33,669 bases of DNA from Mycobacteriales bacterium. GTDB taxonomy: Bacteria > Actinomycetota > Actinomycetes > Mycobacteriales > CADCTP01. The position numbers were made by a program, and so were the translations under genes. Positions 27,692 through 33,669 of this stretch are shown piece after piece (the first letter of the stretch is position 1; the number at the start of each line of letters is the position of its first letter). The notes beneath the pieces are model-generated. The model saw only the letters and a list, made by a program, of their open reading frames with translations. It did no database searches and was not told the origin of the DNA. The stretch covers positions 1 through 33,669 of the forward strand of contig DASYKU010000026.1 of NCBI GenBank assembly GCA_035995165.1. The letters run 5' to 3'.

Positions 27692-28717
27692 GTGAACCTC
27701 GAGGAACGCAAGCTCGAGGTCCTGCGCGCCGTCATCGAGGACTACATCGCCACCGAGGAGCCGGTCGGCTCGAAGGCGCTGGCCGAGCGCCACCACCTCG
27801 GCGTGTCGCCGGCGACGATCCGCAACGACATGGCGCTGCTGGAGGAAGAGGGCTACATCGCCCAGCCGCACACCAGCGCCGGGCGGGTGCCGACCGACAA
27901 GGGCTACCGGCTGTTCGTGGACCGGCTGGCCGCGTTCAAGCCGCTGTCCCCGGCCGAGCGCAAGGCGATCGCGAGCTTCCTCGAGGGCGCGGTCGACCTG
28001 GACGACGTCCTGCACCGGACCGTACGGCTGCTGGCCCAGCTGACCCGCCAGGTCGCCGTCGTGCAGTACCCGTCGCTGGCCCGCTCCGCGGTCCGCCACC
28101 TCGAGGTCGTGCACCTGGCCGCGACCCGGCTGATGCTGGTGCTGATCACCGACACCGGCCGGGTCGAGCAGCGGGTCGTCGAGCTGCCGGTCCCGGTCAG
28201 CGAGCCGCTGGTCGCCGACCTGCGCGCGACGCTGAACGCGGCGCTGCGGGACCGCCGGCTGGCCGACGCCCCGGAGATCGTCACCGCGCTGCCGGAGGTG
28301 ACCGGCCCGGAGCTGCGCCCGCTGCTGACCACGATGACCACGGTCCTGCTGGAGACGCTGGTGGAGCGACCGGAGGAGCGGGTCGTGCTGGGCGGCACGG
28401 CCAACCTGACCCGCGGCGCCCTGGACTTCCCCGGCACCATCCGGCCGGTCCTGGAGGCGCTGGAGGAGCAGGTCGTGCTGCTGCGGCTGATCGGCGAGGT
28501 GCAGAGCCCGAGCCGGGTCCTGGTCCGCATCGGCGAGGAGAACCCGTACGAGGGGCTGCGCTCGACCTCGGTCGTCTCGGTCGGGTACGGCGCGGGCGAC
28601 CGCGCCCTCGGCGGGCTCGGCGTGCTCGGCCCGACCCGGATGGACTACGCCGGGACGATGTCAGCGGTCGCCGCGGTCGCCCGCTACATCGGCCAGATCC
28701 TCGGCCCCGGGACCTAG
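27692..28717 (+). CDS. hrcA: Heat-inducible transcription repressor HrcA
   Basis: A 341-residue repressor of class I heat-shock genes. The N-terminal winged helix ([73 protein letters not shown], residues about 4-75) is unmistakable. The GAF-like middle and the C-terminal [21 protein letters not shown] complete the family. GTG 27692 was chosen because AGGGAGG lies just before it; the TTG at 27662 lies inside CIRCE. Unlike most relatives it is not followed by dnaJ; its 3' end overlaps a convergent membrane-enzyme gene by 57 bp. HrcA folding normally depends on GroEL, which is not in this window. Confidence 0.97.
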   Translation: MNLEERKLEVLRAVIEDYIATEEPVGSKALAERHHLGVSPATIRNDMALLEEEGYIAQPHTSAGRVPTDKGYRLFVDRLAAFKPLSPAERKAIASFLEGAVDLDDVLHRTVRLLAQLTRQVAVVQYPSLARSAVRHLEVVHLAATRLMLVLITDTGRVEQRVVELPVPVSEPLVADLRATLNAALRDRRLADAPEIVTALPEVTGPELRPLLTTMTTVLLETLVERPEERVVLGGTANLTRGALDFPGTIRPVLEALEEQVVLLRLIGEVQSPSRVLVRIGEENPYEGLRSTSVVSVGYGAGDRALGGLGVLGPTRMDYAGTMSAVAAVARYIGQILGPGT

Positions 28718-29869
28718 TCGCCGGCGCCGGCGGCGGCCGGGCTGCACCGCCGGGTGGGTGACTACGGACGGGCCGCGCCGCTGCGGCGGCGGCAGCCGGT
28801 CCGGCAGGTCCGCCACCTTCACCCGCGCCCGCTCGCCCAGGTCCGCTGCGAGGCCCAGGTCCGCTGCGAGGCCCAGGTCTTGCGCGAGGACCCGGTCATC
28901 CTCGCGGCCGAGGTCCGACGAGGTGGTAAGGGGCTGGTCGGGAAGCTCCCGGACGGCCGGGGTGTCGAGGACCGGCACGAAGTCCGGCACCTCGATCCGC
29001 GGCTCGGTCAGCAGCGACAGGCTGCGCGCGACCACCATCGAGCCGGCCAGCAGCAGCGCGGCGACCATCCCGTCCAGCCAGAAGTGGTTGGCCGTGCCGA
29101 TGACCACGAGCGTGGTGACCACCGGGTGGGCCACGATCAGCCACCGCCAGTGGCTGCGGGTCGTGGTGATCACGCCGATGGCGACCACGATGGCCCAGCC
29201 GATGTGCAGCGACGGCATCGCCGCGTACTGATCGGCGAGGCTGTTCTGGGCCGGCGGGCCGTAGACGGCCGGGCCGTACACGGCGGCGGTGTCGATGAAG
29301 CCGAGCGAGCCGAGCATCCGCGGCGGCGCGACCGGGATGGCCAGGTGCACCAGCAGCCCGGACGCGGTCAGCAGCGCCAGCGTCCGGCGCAGCCAGAGGT
29401 AGTCGGCCGGCCGGCGCAGGTAGAGCCAGATCAGGAAGGCCGCGGTGGCCGGGAAGTGCACCGCGACGTAGTAGACGTTCGCGGCCTTGATCACGACCGT
29501 GCTCTTCAGCAGCAGCGCCTGGACCGAGATCTCGTCCGGCAGGTGCAGGATCCGCTCCAGGTCCCAGACCACGTACGCGTTGTCGAAGGCGGTGCCGACG
29601 TGCTTGGCCGCCACGATCCGGCCCAGCTTGTACGCGCCGAACATGGCCGCGATGACGAGCAGCTCCAGCAGTGCGCGGGGTCGAGGCCCCGGCACCGCGA
29701 TCCGTCGCCACACGGTGCCGCCGATACCCTGCCGGGCCCCGAGGTCACCCGGGCCGTCGTCGATCGGCCTGCTGTCCAGCCGGCCGACCCGTTCATCCCG
29801 ACGACAAATCACCACGGCACAACGTTCTCCGCAGCGCTGTGTGCCGGCAATGTGGCCCATGCCACACAT
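28661..29869 (-). CDS. PAP2-superfamily membrane enzyme (inositolphosphotransferase-like)
   Basis: A protein of up to 402 residues with about six membrane helices. [11 protein letters not shown] and [17 protein letters not shown] give the conserved PSxH and HxxxD catalytic motifs of the PAP2_3/Aur1-type lipid phosphatase or phosphotransferase branch. The start is unsure: ATG 29869 lies 2 bp after the marR stop without a ribosome site and the first 52 residues look unlike a membrane enzyme; GTG 29713 ([19 protein letters not shown]) is a plausible shorter start. The C-terminal 120 residues are charged and contain a duplicated GLAADL unit. The last 57 bp overlap the 3' end of hrcA. The substrate is unknown. 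Confidence 0.82.
   Translation of the reverse strand: MCGMGHIAGTQRCGERCAVVICRRDERVGRLDSRPIDDGPGDLGARQGIGGTVWRRIAVPGPRPRALLELLVIAAMFGAYKLGRIVAAKHVGTAFDNAYVVWDLERILHLPDEISVQALLLKSTVVIKAANVYYVAVHFPATAAFLIWLYLRRPADYLWLRRTLALLTASGLLVHLAIPVAPPRMLGSLGFIDTAAVYGPAVYGPPAQNSLADQYAAMPSLHIGWAIVVAIGVITTTRSHWRWLIVAHPVVTTLVVIGTANHFWLDGMVAALLLAGSMVVARSLSLLTEPRIEVPDFVPVLDTPAVRELPDQPLTTSSDLGREDDRVLAQDLGLAADLGLAADLGERARVKVADLPDRLPPPQRRGPSVVTHPAVQPGRRRRRRLGPGAEDLADVAGDRGDR
28836..28879. repeat. 18-bp tandem repeat in the PAP2 gene tail
   Basis: CCCAGGTCCGCTGCGAGG is present at 28836-28853 and 28854-28871, followed by eight more matching bases. On the minus strand it encodes repeated GLAADL in the charged C-terminal tail. 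Identical units suggest a recent duplication. Confidence 0.8.
29851..29866. promoter_or_regulatory. Inverted repeat at the marR/PAP2 junction
   Basis: TGTGGC-CCAT-GCCACA, a perfect 6-bp dyad with a 4-nt spacer. It would lie in codons 2-7 of the PAP2 gene if ATG 29869 were used, which favours a downstream start and a regulatory or hairpin role for this segment. Confidence 0.35.
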
Positions 29870-29871
29870 TT

Positions 29872-30342
29872 TTAGCAGGGGCGCGCTACTCGATTCGGGT
29901 CCAAGCCGTCCAGAACGGTCGCGCAGATGTCACCCAGCGCACGCACCTGCTCGGGCGTCAGGCGATCGAAGAGGTGCTCGCGGACGGCGGCCACGTGGCC
30001 GGCCGCCGTCTCGACGAGCATGTCCCAGCCGGCGTCGGTGAGCACCGCCACAGTTCCGCGGCCGTCCTTGGGGGCCGGTTCGCGGCGGATCCAGCCCCGG
30101 TCCTCCAGCCGGGCGACCGCGTGCGAGAGCCGGCTCGGGGAGGAGTTGGCCTTGACCGCGAGGTCGCTCATCCGCAGCGACCGGTCCGGGGCCTCGGACA
30201 GCATGGCCAGCACGATGTACGAGGCGTGGGTGATCCCGGCGTCGCGCTGCAGCTGCCGGTCCAGCGCCGCGTACAGCAGCTCGGAGGTGGCCAGGAACGA
30301 GCGCCAGGTGCGTTGCTCGTCCTCGTCCAGCCAGCCGCTCAC
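29872..30342 (-). CDS. MarR-family transcriptional regulator
   Basis: A 156-residue winged-helix regulator. Helix 1 starts near DEDEQRTWRSFLATSELLYAALDRQLQRDAGI; the recognition region LRMSDLAVKANSSPSRLSHAVARLEDRGWIRREPAPKDGRGTVAVLTDAG (about 56-105) holds the HTH and the wing with its conserved DxR-like tip. GTG 30342 was chosen: AGGAGGG lies just upstream; the TTG at 30369 lies inside the candidate operator. It is divergent from a VOC-family gene, the classic arrangement for a MarR protein controlling itself and its neighbour, and is followed by the PAP2 gene on the same strand. Confidence 0.92.
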   Translation of the reverse strand: MSGWLDEDEQRTWRSFLATSELLYAALDRQLQRDAGITHASYIVLAMLSEAPDRSLRMSDLAVKANSSPSRLSHAVARLEDRGWIRREPAPKDGRGTVAVLTDAGWDMLVETAAGHVAAVREHLFDRLTPEQVRALGDICATVLDGLDPNRVARPC

Positions 30343-30357
30343 AGGCCCTCCTCTTAC

Positions 30358-30386
30358 TTGAACGCTCAACTACTTCAGGGTAGCGT
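30358..30386 (+). promoter_or_regulatory. VOC gene promoter with candidate MarR operator
   Basis: TTGAAC (30358-30363) and TAGCGT (30381-30386) are separated by exactly 17 bp, a good -35/-10 pair. The -35 is the left half of the dyad TTGA-ACGC-TCAA (30358-30369), which resembles MarR-family operators. A bound MarR dimer would block the promoter. The predicted start lies about 20 nt before the VOC ribosome site. Confidence 0.65.
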
Positions 30387-30415
30387 GGGTGGTACCAAAA
30401 CTATTGGAGATCGAC

Positions 30416-30931
30416 ATGCCCGTGCAGCGACTGAACCACGCCGTCCTCTATGTCCGCGACGTGGAACGGAGCGTTGGCTTCTACTCCGCGGTGCTGGGCT
30501 TCCGGCAGGTCATGAGCGCTCCGGGTGCGGCCTTCCTGCAGGCGGAGGGCAGCAGCAACGACCACGACCTGGGGTTGTTCCAGGTCGGGCCGGGTGCGCA
30601 GGACACCGCCGCCGGCCGGACCGAGGTCGGGCTCTACCACCTCGCCTGGGAGGTCGACACCCTCGACGAGCTGGAGCGGATCGCGCAGGCGCTGGCCGAC
30701 GCGGGCGCGCTGGTCGGCGCGTCGGACCACTCCACCACCAAGGCGCTGTACGCCAAGGACCCCGACGGCCTCGAGTTCGAGGTGTCCTGGCTGGTCCCGG
30801 CCGAGCTGATCACCGACGAGGTGCTGGCCGCCCGTTCGAGCGTCCAGCGGCTGGACCTGACGCGGGAGAAGGCCCGCTATGGCGGCCAGACCCGCGGCGG
30901 CGTGGGCGTCTCGGTAACCGCCGCGCGCTGA
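30416..30931 (+). CDS. VOC-family (glyoxalase/extradiol-dioxygenase fold) protein
   Basis: A 171-residue protein of the vicinal oxygen chelate superfamily. It opens QRLNHAVLYVRDVERSVGFYSAVLGF and has YHLAWEVDTLDEL and KDPDGLEFEVSW. H8, H75 and E122 match the two-His one-carboxylate metal site, so a metal-dependent enzyme (dioxygenase, glyoxalase or thiol transferase type) is likely; the substrate is unknown. ATG 30416 follows GGAGA at about 6 nt. The residues after about 128 (LVPAELITDEVLAARSSVQRLDLTREKARYGGQTRG) form a charged tail. Probably repressed by the divergent MarR protein and induced by the compound it senses. Confidence 0.9.
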   Translation: MPVQRLNHAVLYVRDVERSVGFYSAVLGFRQVMSAPGAAFLQAEGSSNDHDLGLFQVGPGAQDTAAGRTEVGLYHLAWEVDTLDELERIAQALADAGALVGASDHSTTKALYAKDPDGLEFEVSWLVPAELITDEVLAARSSVQRLDLTREKARYGGQTRGGVGVSVTAAR

Positions 30932-30957
30932 CACAGCGACCTTCGCGGCCACGTAGA

Positions 30958-30984
30958 CTGGCAGTCGTGGCAATCGAGTGCCAG
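30958..30984 (+). promoter_or_regulatory. Second CIRCE operator, upstream of dnaJ
   Basis: CTGGCAGTC-N9-GAGTGCCAG differs from a perfect CIRCE dyad at one position. TAGACT at 30954-30959 overlaps its left end as a -10 box, the same geometry as at hrcA. It lies 14 bp before the dnaJ GTG. It shows that dnaJ has its own HrcA-controlled promoter. Confidence 0.92.
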
Positions 30985-30998
30985 GAAGCGGGATAAGG

Positions 30999-32132
30999 GT
31001 GGCGATCGACTACTACGGCGTGCTGGGCGTGCGCCGGGACGCTACGGGTGACGAGATCAAGCGGGCCTACCGCAAGCTCGCTCGCGAACTGCACCCGGAC
31101 GTCAACCCGGACCCGGAGGCGCAGGAGCGCTTCAAGGCGGCCACCACCGCGTACGAGGTGCTCGCCGATCCGGAGAAGCGCGAGATCGTCGACCTCGGCG
31201 GCGACCCGCTGTCGCAGGGCGGCGGGGGCGGCAGCCCGTTCGGTGCGGCCGGCTTCGGCGGGCTCGGCGACATCATGGACGCGTTCTTCGGCGCCTCGAC
31301 CGCGCGCGGTCCGCGCAGCCGGGTCCGGCAGGGCTCGGACGCGCTGATCCGGCTCGACCTGGAGCTGGCCGAGACCGCGTTCGGCGTCTCCCGGGACCTT
31401 ACCGTGGACACCGCGATCGTCTGCACGATCTGCTCCGGCGCCGGCACGGCGCCCGGTACCCACCCGGCCAGCTGCGACACCTGCGGCGGCCGCGGCGAGG
31501 TGCAGAGCGTGCAGCGGTCGTTCCTGGGCCAGGTCATGACCAGCCGGCCCTGCCCGACCTGCGGCGGCACCGGGATCGTGATCCCGTCCCCCTGCACGAG
31601 CTGCGGCGGCGACGGGCGGGTGCGGGCCCGCCGTACGGTCGGGGTCAAGGTTCCGGCCGGCGTCGAGGACGGGATGCGGATCCGGCTGTCCGGCCAGGGC
31701 GAGGTCGGCCCCGGCGGCGGCCCGGCCGGCGACCTGTACGTGGAGATCCACGAGCTGCCGCACGACATCTTCAGCCGCGAGGCCGACGACCTGCACTGCC
31801 GCGTGCAGCTGCCGATGACCGCCGCCGCGCTCGGGACCGCGCTCACGCTGACCACGCTGGACGGCGACGAGGAGGTCCCGATCCGGGCCGGAACCCAGTC
31901 GGACACCGTGATCCCGCTGCGGGCCCGCGGCGTGCCGCACCTGCGCGGGGTCGGCCGCGGCGACCTGCACGTGCACGTCTCGGTGGCGACGCCGACCCGG
32001 CTGGACGAAGAGCAGGAGGCGCTGCTGCGCCAGCTCGCCACCCTGCGCGGGGAGGACCTGGCGGTCTCCACCCGCGGCCAGGGCGGCGGGGGACTGTTCT
32101 CCAAGATGCGGGACGCGTTCAACGGCAGATGA
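30999..32132 (+). CDS. dnaJ: Chaperone DnaJ (HrcA-linked DnaJ2 type)
   Basis: A 377-residue type I J-protein that stimulates DnaK ATPase. The J domain (3-65) has HPD at 32-34; a Gly-rich region (70-100) follows. Four CxxCxGxG zinc motifs are at C142/C145, C159/C162, C185/C188 and C199/C202, then the substrate-binding beta domains. GTG 30999 gives [16 protein letters not shown]; the frame's earlier GTG (30978) lies inside CIRCE and is unlikely. Actinobacteria usually carry a second dnaJ with dnaK-grpE; this is the copy normally next to hrcA and rsmE. Expression is probably derepressed on heat shock through the upstream CIRCE. Confidence 0.96.
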   Translation: MAIDYYGVLGVRRDATGDEIKRAYRKLARELHPDVNPDPEAQERFKAATTAYEVLADPEKREIVDLGGDPLSQGGGGGSPFGAAGFGGLGDIMDAFFGASTARGPRSRVRQGSDALIRLDLELAETAFGVSRDLTVDTAIVCTICSGAGTAPGTHPASCDTCGGRGEVQSVQRSFLGQVMTSRPCPTCGGTGIVIPSPCTSCGGDGRVRARRTVGVKVPAGVEDGMRIRLSGQGEVGPGGGPAGDLYVEIHELPHDIFSREADDLHCRVQLPMTAAALGTALTLTTLDGDEEVPIRAGTQSDTVIPLRARGVPHLRGVGRGDLHVHVSVATPTRLDEEQEALLRQLATLRGEDLAVSTRGQGGGGLFSKMRDAFNGR

Positions 32133-32202
32133 GCTCGCGCGTGGGCTCGCAGCGCGAGCGGGGAGCGACGAGGGCCGGCCGTCCGGCGCTTGCGCCTGAC
32201 GG
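32133..32202. other. Two hairpins between dnaJ and rsmE
   Basis: GCTCGCGC (32133-32140) and GCGCGAGC (32152-32159) form a perfect 8-bp stem directly after the dnaJ stop. A second stem, 32179-32202, pairs CCGTC with GACGG and GGCGC with GCGCC with one mismatch and a TT loop. There is no T-run, so they may reduce rather than end transcription into rsmE, or may process the message. Confidence 0.45.
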
Positions 32203-32223
32203 TCCGTCCGAGAAGCGGACACG

Positions 32224-32958
32224 GTGAGCACGCCCCCGGTCTTCCTGGTGGACGCGCTGCCCGCGGGCGGCGAGGTCGTGCTCGACGGCGCCGAGGGCCG
32301 GCACGCGGCGACCGTACGGCGGCTGCGGGCGGGCGAGGAACTGGTCCTCTCCGACGGCTCTGGCGGCGTCGCGGACTGCCGGGTGCTCACGGCCGGGGCG
32401 GACTCGCTGCGGCTGGCGGTCATCGCGGTCCGGCGGCTGAACCCGCCGGCGCCCCGCTTCGTGCTGGTCCAGGCGCTGGCCAAGGGTGACCGCGGCGAGC
32501 TCGCGGTGGAGCTGGCGGTCGAGCTCGGCGTCGACGCGATCGTGCCGTGGGCCGCGAGCCGGTCGGTGACCCGCTGGGACGGGGCCCGCGGGCAGCGGTC
32601 GCTGGAGCGCTGGCGGTCGGTGGCGCGGGCGGCGGCCAAGCAGTCCCGGCGGGCCTGGCTGCCGCCGGTGGCGCCGCTCGCCTCGACCAAGGAGGTCGCC
32701 GCGCTGGTCGCGGACGCGGCCGGGGCGCTGGTCCTGCACGAGTCGGCGGCCCGGCCGCTGGTCTCGGTGCCGCTGCCGGACGCGGGCGACCTGGTGCTGG
32801 TGGTCGGGCCCGAGGGTGGGCTGGACGACGCCGAGCTGGAGGCGTTCGCGCTGGCGGGGGCGACGGCGGTCCGGCTCGGGAGGCCGGTGCTGCGCACCTC
32901 CACCGCCGGGGCGGCCGCGCTGGCCGCCCTGTCGCTGCGCACCGCGCGCTGGGACTAG
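32224..32958 (+). CDS. rsmE: 16S rRNA (uracil-1498-N3)-methyltransferase
   Basis: A 244-residue SPOUT-fold enzyme that methylates U1498 of 16S rRNA. The PUA-like N-terminus carries GRHAATVRRLRAGEELVLSDGSGG. The SAM-binding knot has LVLVVGPEGGLDDAELEAF (about 193-211) and LGRPVLRTSTAGAAALAAL (about 218-236). ALAKGDRGELAVELAVELGVDAIVPWAASRSV is another family block. GTG 32224 gives a normal start (MSTPPVFLVDALP) though its ribosome site is weak. The stop TAG is within the first unit of an 18-bp tandem repeat. It sits after dnaJ as in mycobacteria. Confidence 0.95.
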   Translation: MSTPPVFLVDALPAGGEVVLDGAEGRHAATVRRLRAGEELVLSDGSGGVADCRVLTAGADSLRLAVIAVRRLNPPAPRFVLVQALAKGDRGELAVELAVELGVDAIVPWAASRSVTRWDGARGQRSLERWRSVARAAAKQSRRAWLPPVAPLASTKEVAALVADAAGALVLHESAARPLVSVPLPDAGDLVLVVGPEGGLDDAELEAFALAGATAVRLGRPVLRTSTAGAAALAALSLRTARWD

Positions 32959-33010
32959 ACCGCGCGCTGGGACTGGACCGCGCGCTGGGACTGGACCGCG
33001 CTGGGACTAG
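32941..33010. repeat. 18-bp tandem repeat across the rsmE stop codon, four copies
   Basis: The units ACCGCGCGCTGGGACTAG (32941-32958), two copies ending CTGG (32959-32976, 32977-32994) and a last 16-bp copy lacking GC and ending CTAG (32995-33010). The first unit encodes TARWD and the rsmE stop; the last contains the stop of the convergent gene (33007-33009). The array forms the whole convergent intergenic region. Confidence 0.9.
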
Positions 33011-33669
33011 CCGAGGGGGCGGGAGACGAAGGCGGTGACGCCGTCGGGACCGACCGTCCAGGCGGTCAGCGCCGCCGCCCCGGTCCCGTCCGGCAGGCTC
33101 AGCCCCACCGACCACCGGTCCCCGGTCACCGCGGCCCGCCCGGAGGACAGCACCGGCGTCGCGCCCGGCGCCCGCAGCTGCACCCGCGGTACGGCGCCGG
33201 GGACGACCGTCCCGCGCGCGGTGAACGGCCCGCCGGAAGGCGTCGACGGGTCCAGGCCGAGCGACCCGTCCGGCGCCACCGCGTCCACGACCACGTACGG
33301 GGCGTCGTCACCGATCCGGACCCGGACCAGGTACACGAGCGAGATCGGCCGCCCGAGCCGGAGCACGGTCATCCGCAGCCCGGCCCGGTACGCCCCGGCC
33401 GGCTCCGCGCTCAGCGACGCCGACCCCAGGTAGGAGCCCACGAAGCGGGTCGCGACCTGGTCCGGCCTGGTCAGGTCCCCGTACGTGCCCGCGGCCTGGT
33501 CGGCCGCAGCGGCCCGGAACCCGTCGCCCCGGGACCCGTACGGCCAGACGGTGGTCAGGTCGTTCACGCCCGCGCCGGGGATCGGGGTCGGCCCGGGGGA
33601 GGCGGTGGACGGGCCCGCCGCCTGCTGCCGGGACGGGCTGAGCGACGGCAGCACCGCGGGCGCCGCGAC
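33007..33669 (-). CDS. Hypothetical exported protein, N-terminus beyond the window
   Basis: The frame is open from the right edge to a TAG at 33009-33007, giving at least 221 residues. Near the edge it reads VAAPAVLPSLSPSRQQAAGPST, which looks like the end of a signal or membrane segment followed by a Pro/Ser linker. Then comes a compact mixed domain (NDLTTVWPYGSRGDGFRAAAADQAAGTYGDLTRPDQVATRFVGSYLG) with many beta-like stretches and no Cys. A GTG at 33654 is a possible internal start, but the coding frame continues past it. No family is recognised. Its stop lies in the rsmE repeat. Confidence 0.65.
   Translation of the reverse strand, partial: VAAPAVLPSLSPSRQQAAGPSTASPGPTPIPGAGVNDLTTVWPYGSRGDGFRAAAADQAAGTYGDLTRPDQVATRFVGSYLGSASLSAEPAGAYRAGLRMTVLRLGRPISLVYLVRVRIGDDAPYVVVDAVAPDGSLGLDPSTPSGGPFTARGTVVPGAVPRVQLRAPGATPVLSSGRAAVTGDRWSVGLSLPDGTGAAALTAWTVGPDGVTAFVSRPLG

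Noticed and set aside
30928-30933. CTGACA as the -35 of the dnaJ promoter
   Set aside because: The spacing to TAGACT would be 20 bp, too long; the -10/CIRCE assignment does not need it.

Overview
The window is a high-GC chromosomal segment with GTG starts, short gaps and start/stop overlaps typical of Actinomycetota. Its core order is nadD-rsfS-phosphatase-acyltransferase-leuS-degV-comEA-comEC-holA, rpsT, lepA, hemW, hrcA, dnaJ, rsmE. As I recall it, this matches the Rv2421c to Rv2372c stretch of Mycobacterium tuberculosis, with lineage-specific genes inserted. I cannot name the genus. No prophage, insertion sequence, CRISPR array, tRNA or rRNA gene is visible.

Layout. Positions 1-4167 (minus strand) hold cell-surface genes: a membrane-anchored protein with an HELTH zinc-peptidase motif, a polytopic GT-C-like membrane protein, a DUF4397 surface protein, and the first codons of a further gene that leaves the window. 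From 4268 the plus strand carries a MoxR ATPase/VWA pair, then nadD, rsfS, a GpgP-like phosphatase and an OctT-like acyltransferase (NAD synthesis, ribosome silencing and, by analogy, polymethylated glucose polysaccharides). leuS follows a leader that encodes a 13-residue peptide with three consecutive Leu codons and ends in an intrinsic terminator, so it looks like a transcription attenuator. Next come degV, a small ORF with an unknown 164-residue protein, and the DNA-uptake genes comEA and comEC with holA. A 17-bp perfect hairpin separates holA from the convergent rpsT, and lepA diverges from rpsT.

Positions 20 to 25.5 kb are accessory in character: a Uma2-type nuclease-fold protein, a PaiB-like flavin-binding protein, a quinone-oxidoreductase-like MDR protein, a secreted barnase-type RNase with its barstar inhibitor, and an enoyl-CoA hydratase divergent from hemW across a perfect 13-bp palindrome. 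Positions 25.5 to 27.5 kb carry two membrane proteins with long Pro/Thr-rich tails and a small conserved protein.

The heat-shock block (27.6-33 kb) is split. hrcA and dnaJ, which are neighbours in many actinobacteria, are separated by a PAP2-type membrane enzyme, a MarR regulator and a VOC-family protein, and each has its own CIRCE operator. The MarR/VOC gap holds a clear -35/-10 promoter whose -35 is covered by a TTGA-N4-TCAA dyad. rsmE ends in an 18-bp tandem repeat carrying its stop codon, which runs into the stop of the convergent last gene. Seven genes have a TANNNT box exactly 6-7 nt before the start codon, which suggests frequent leaderless transcription.
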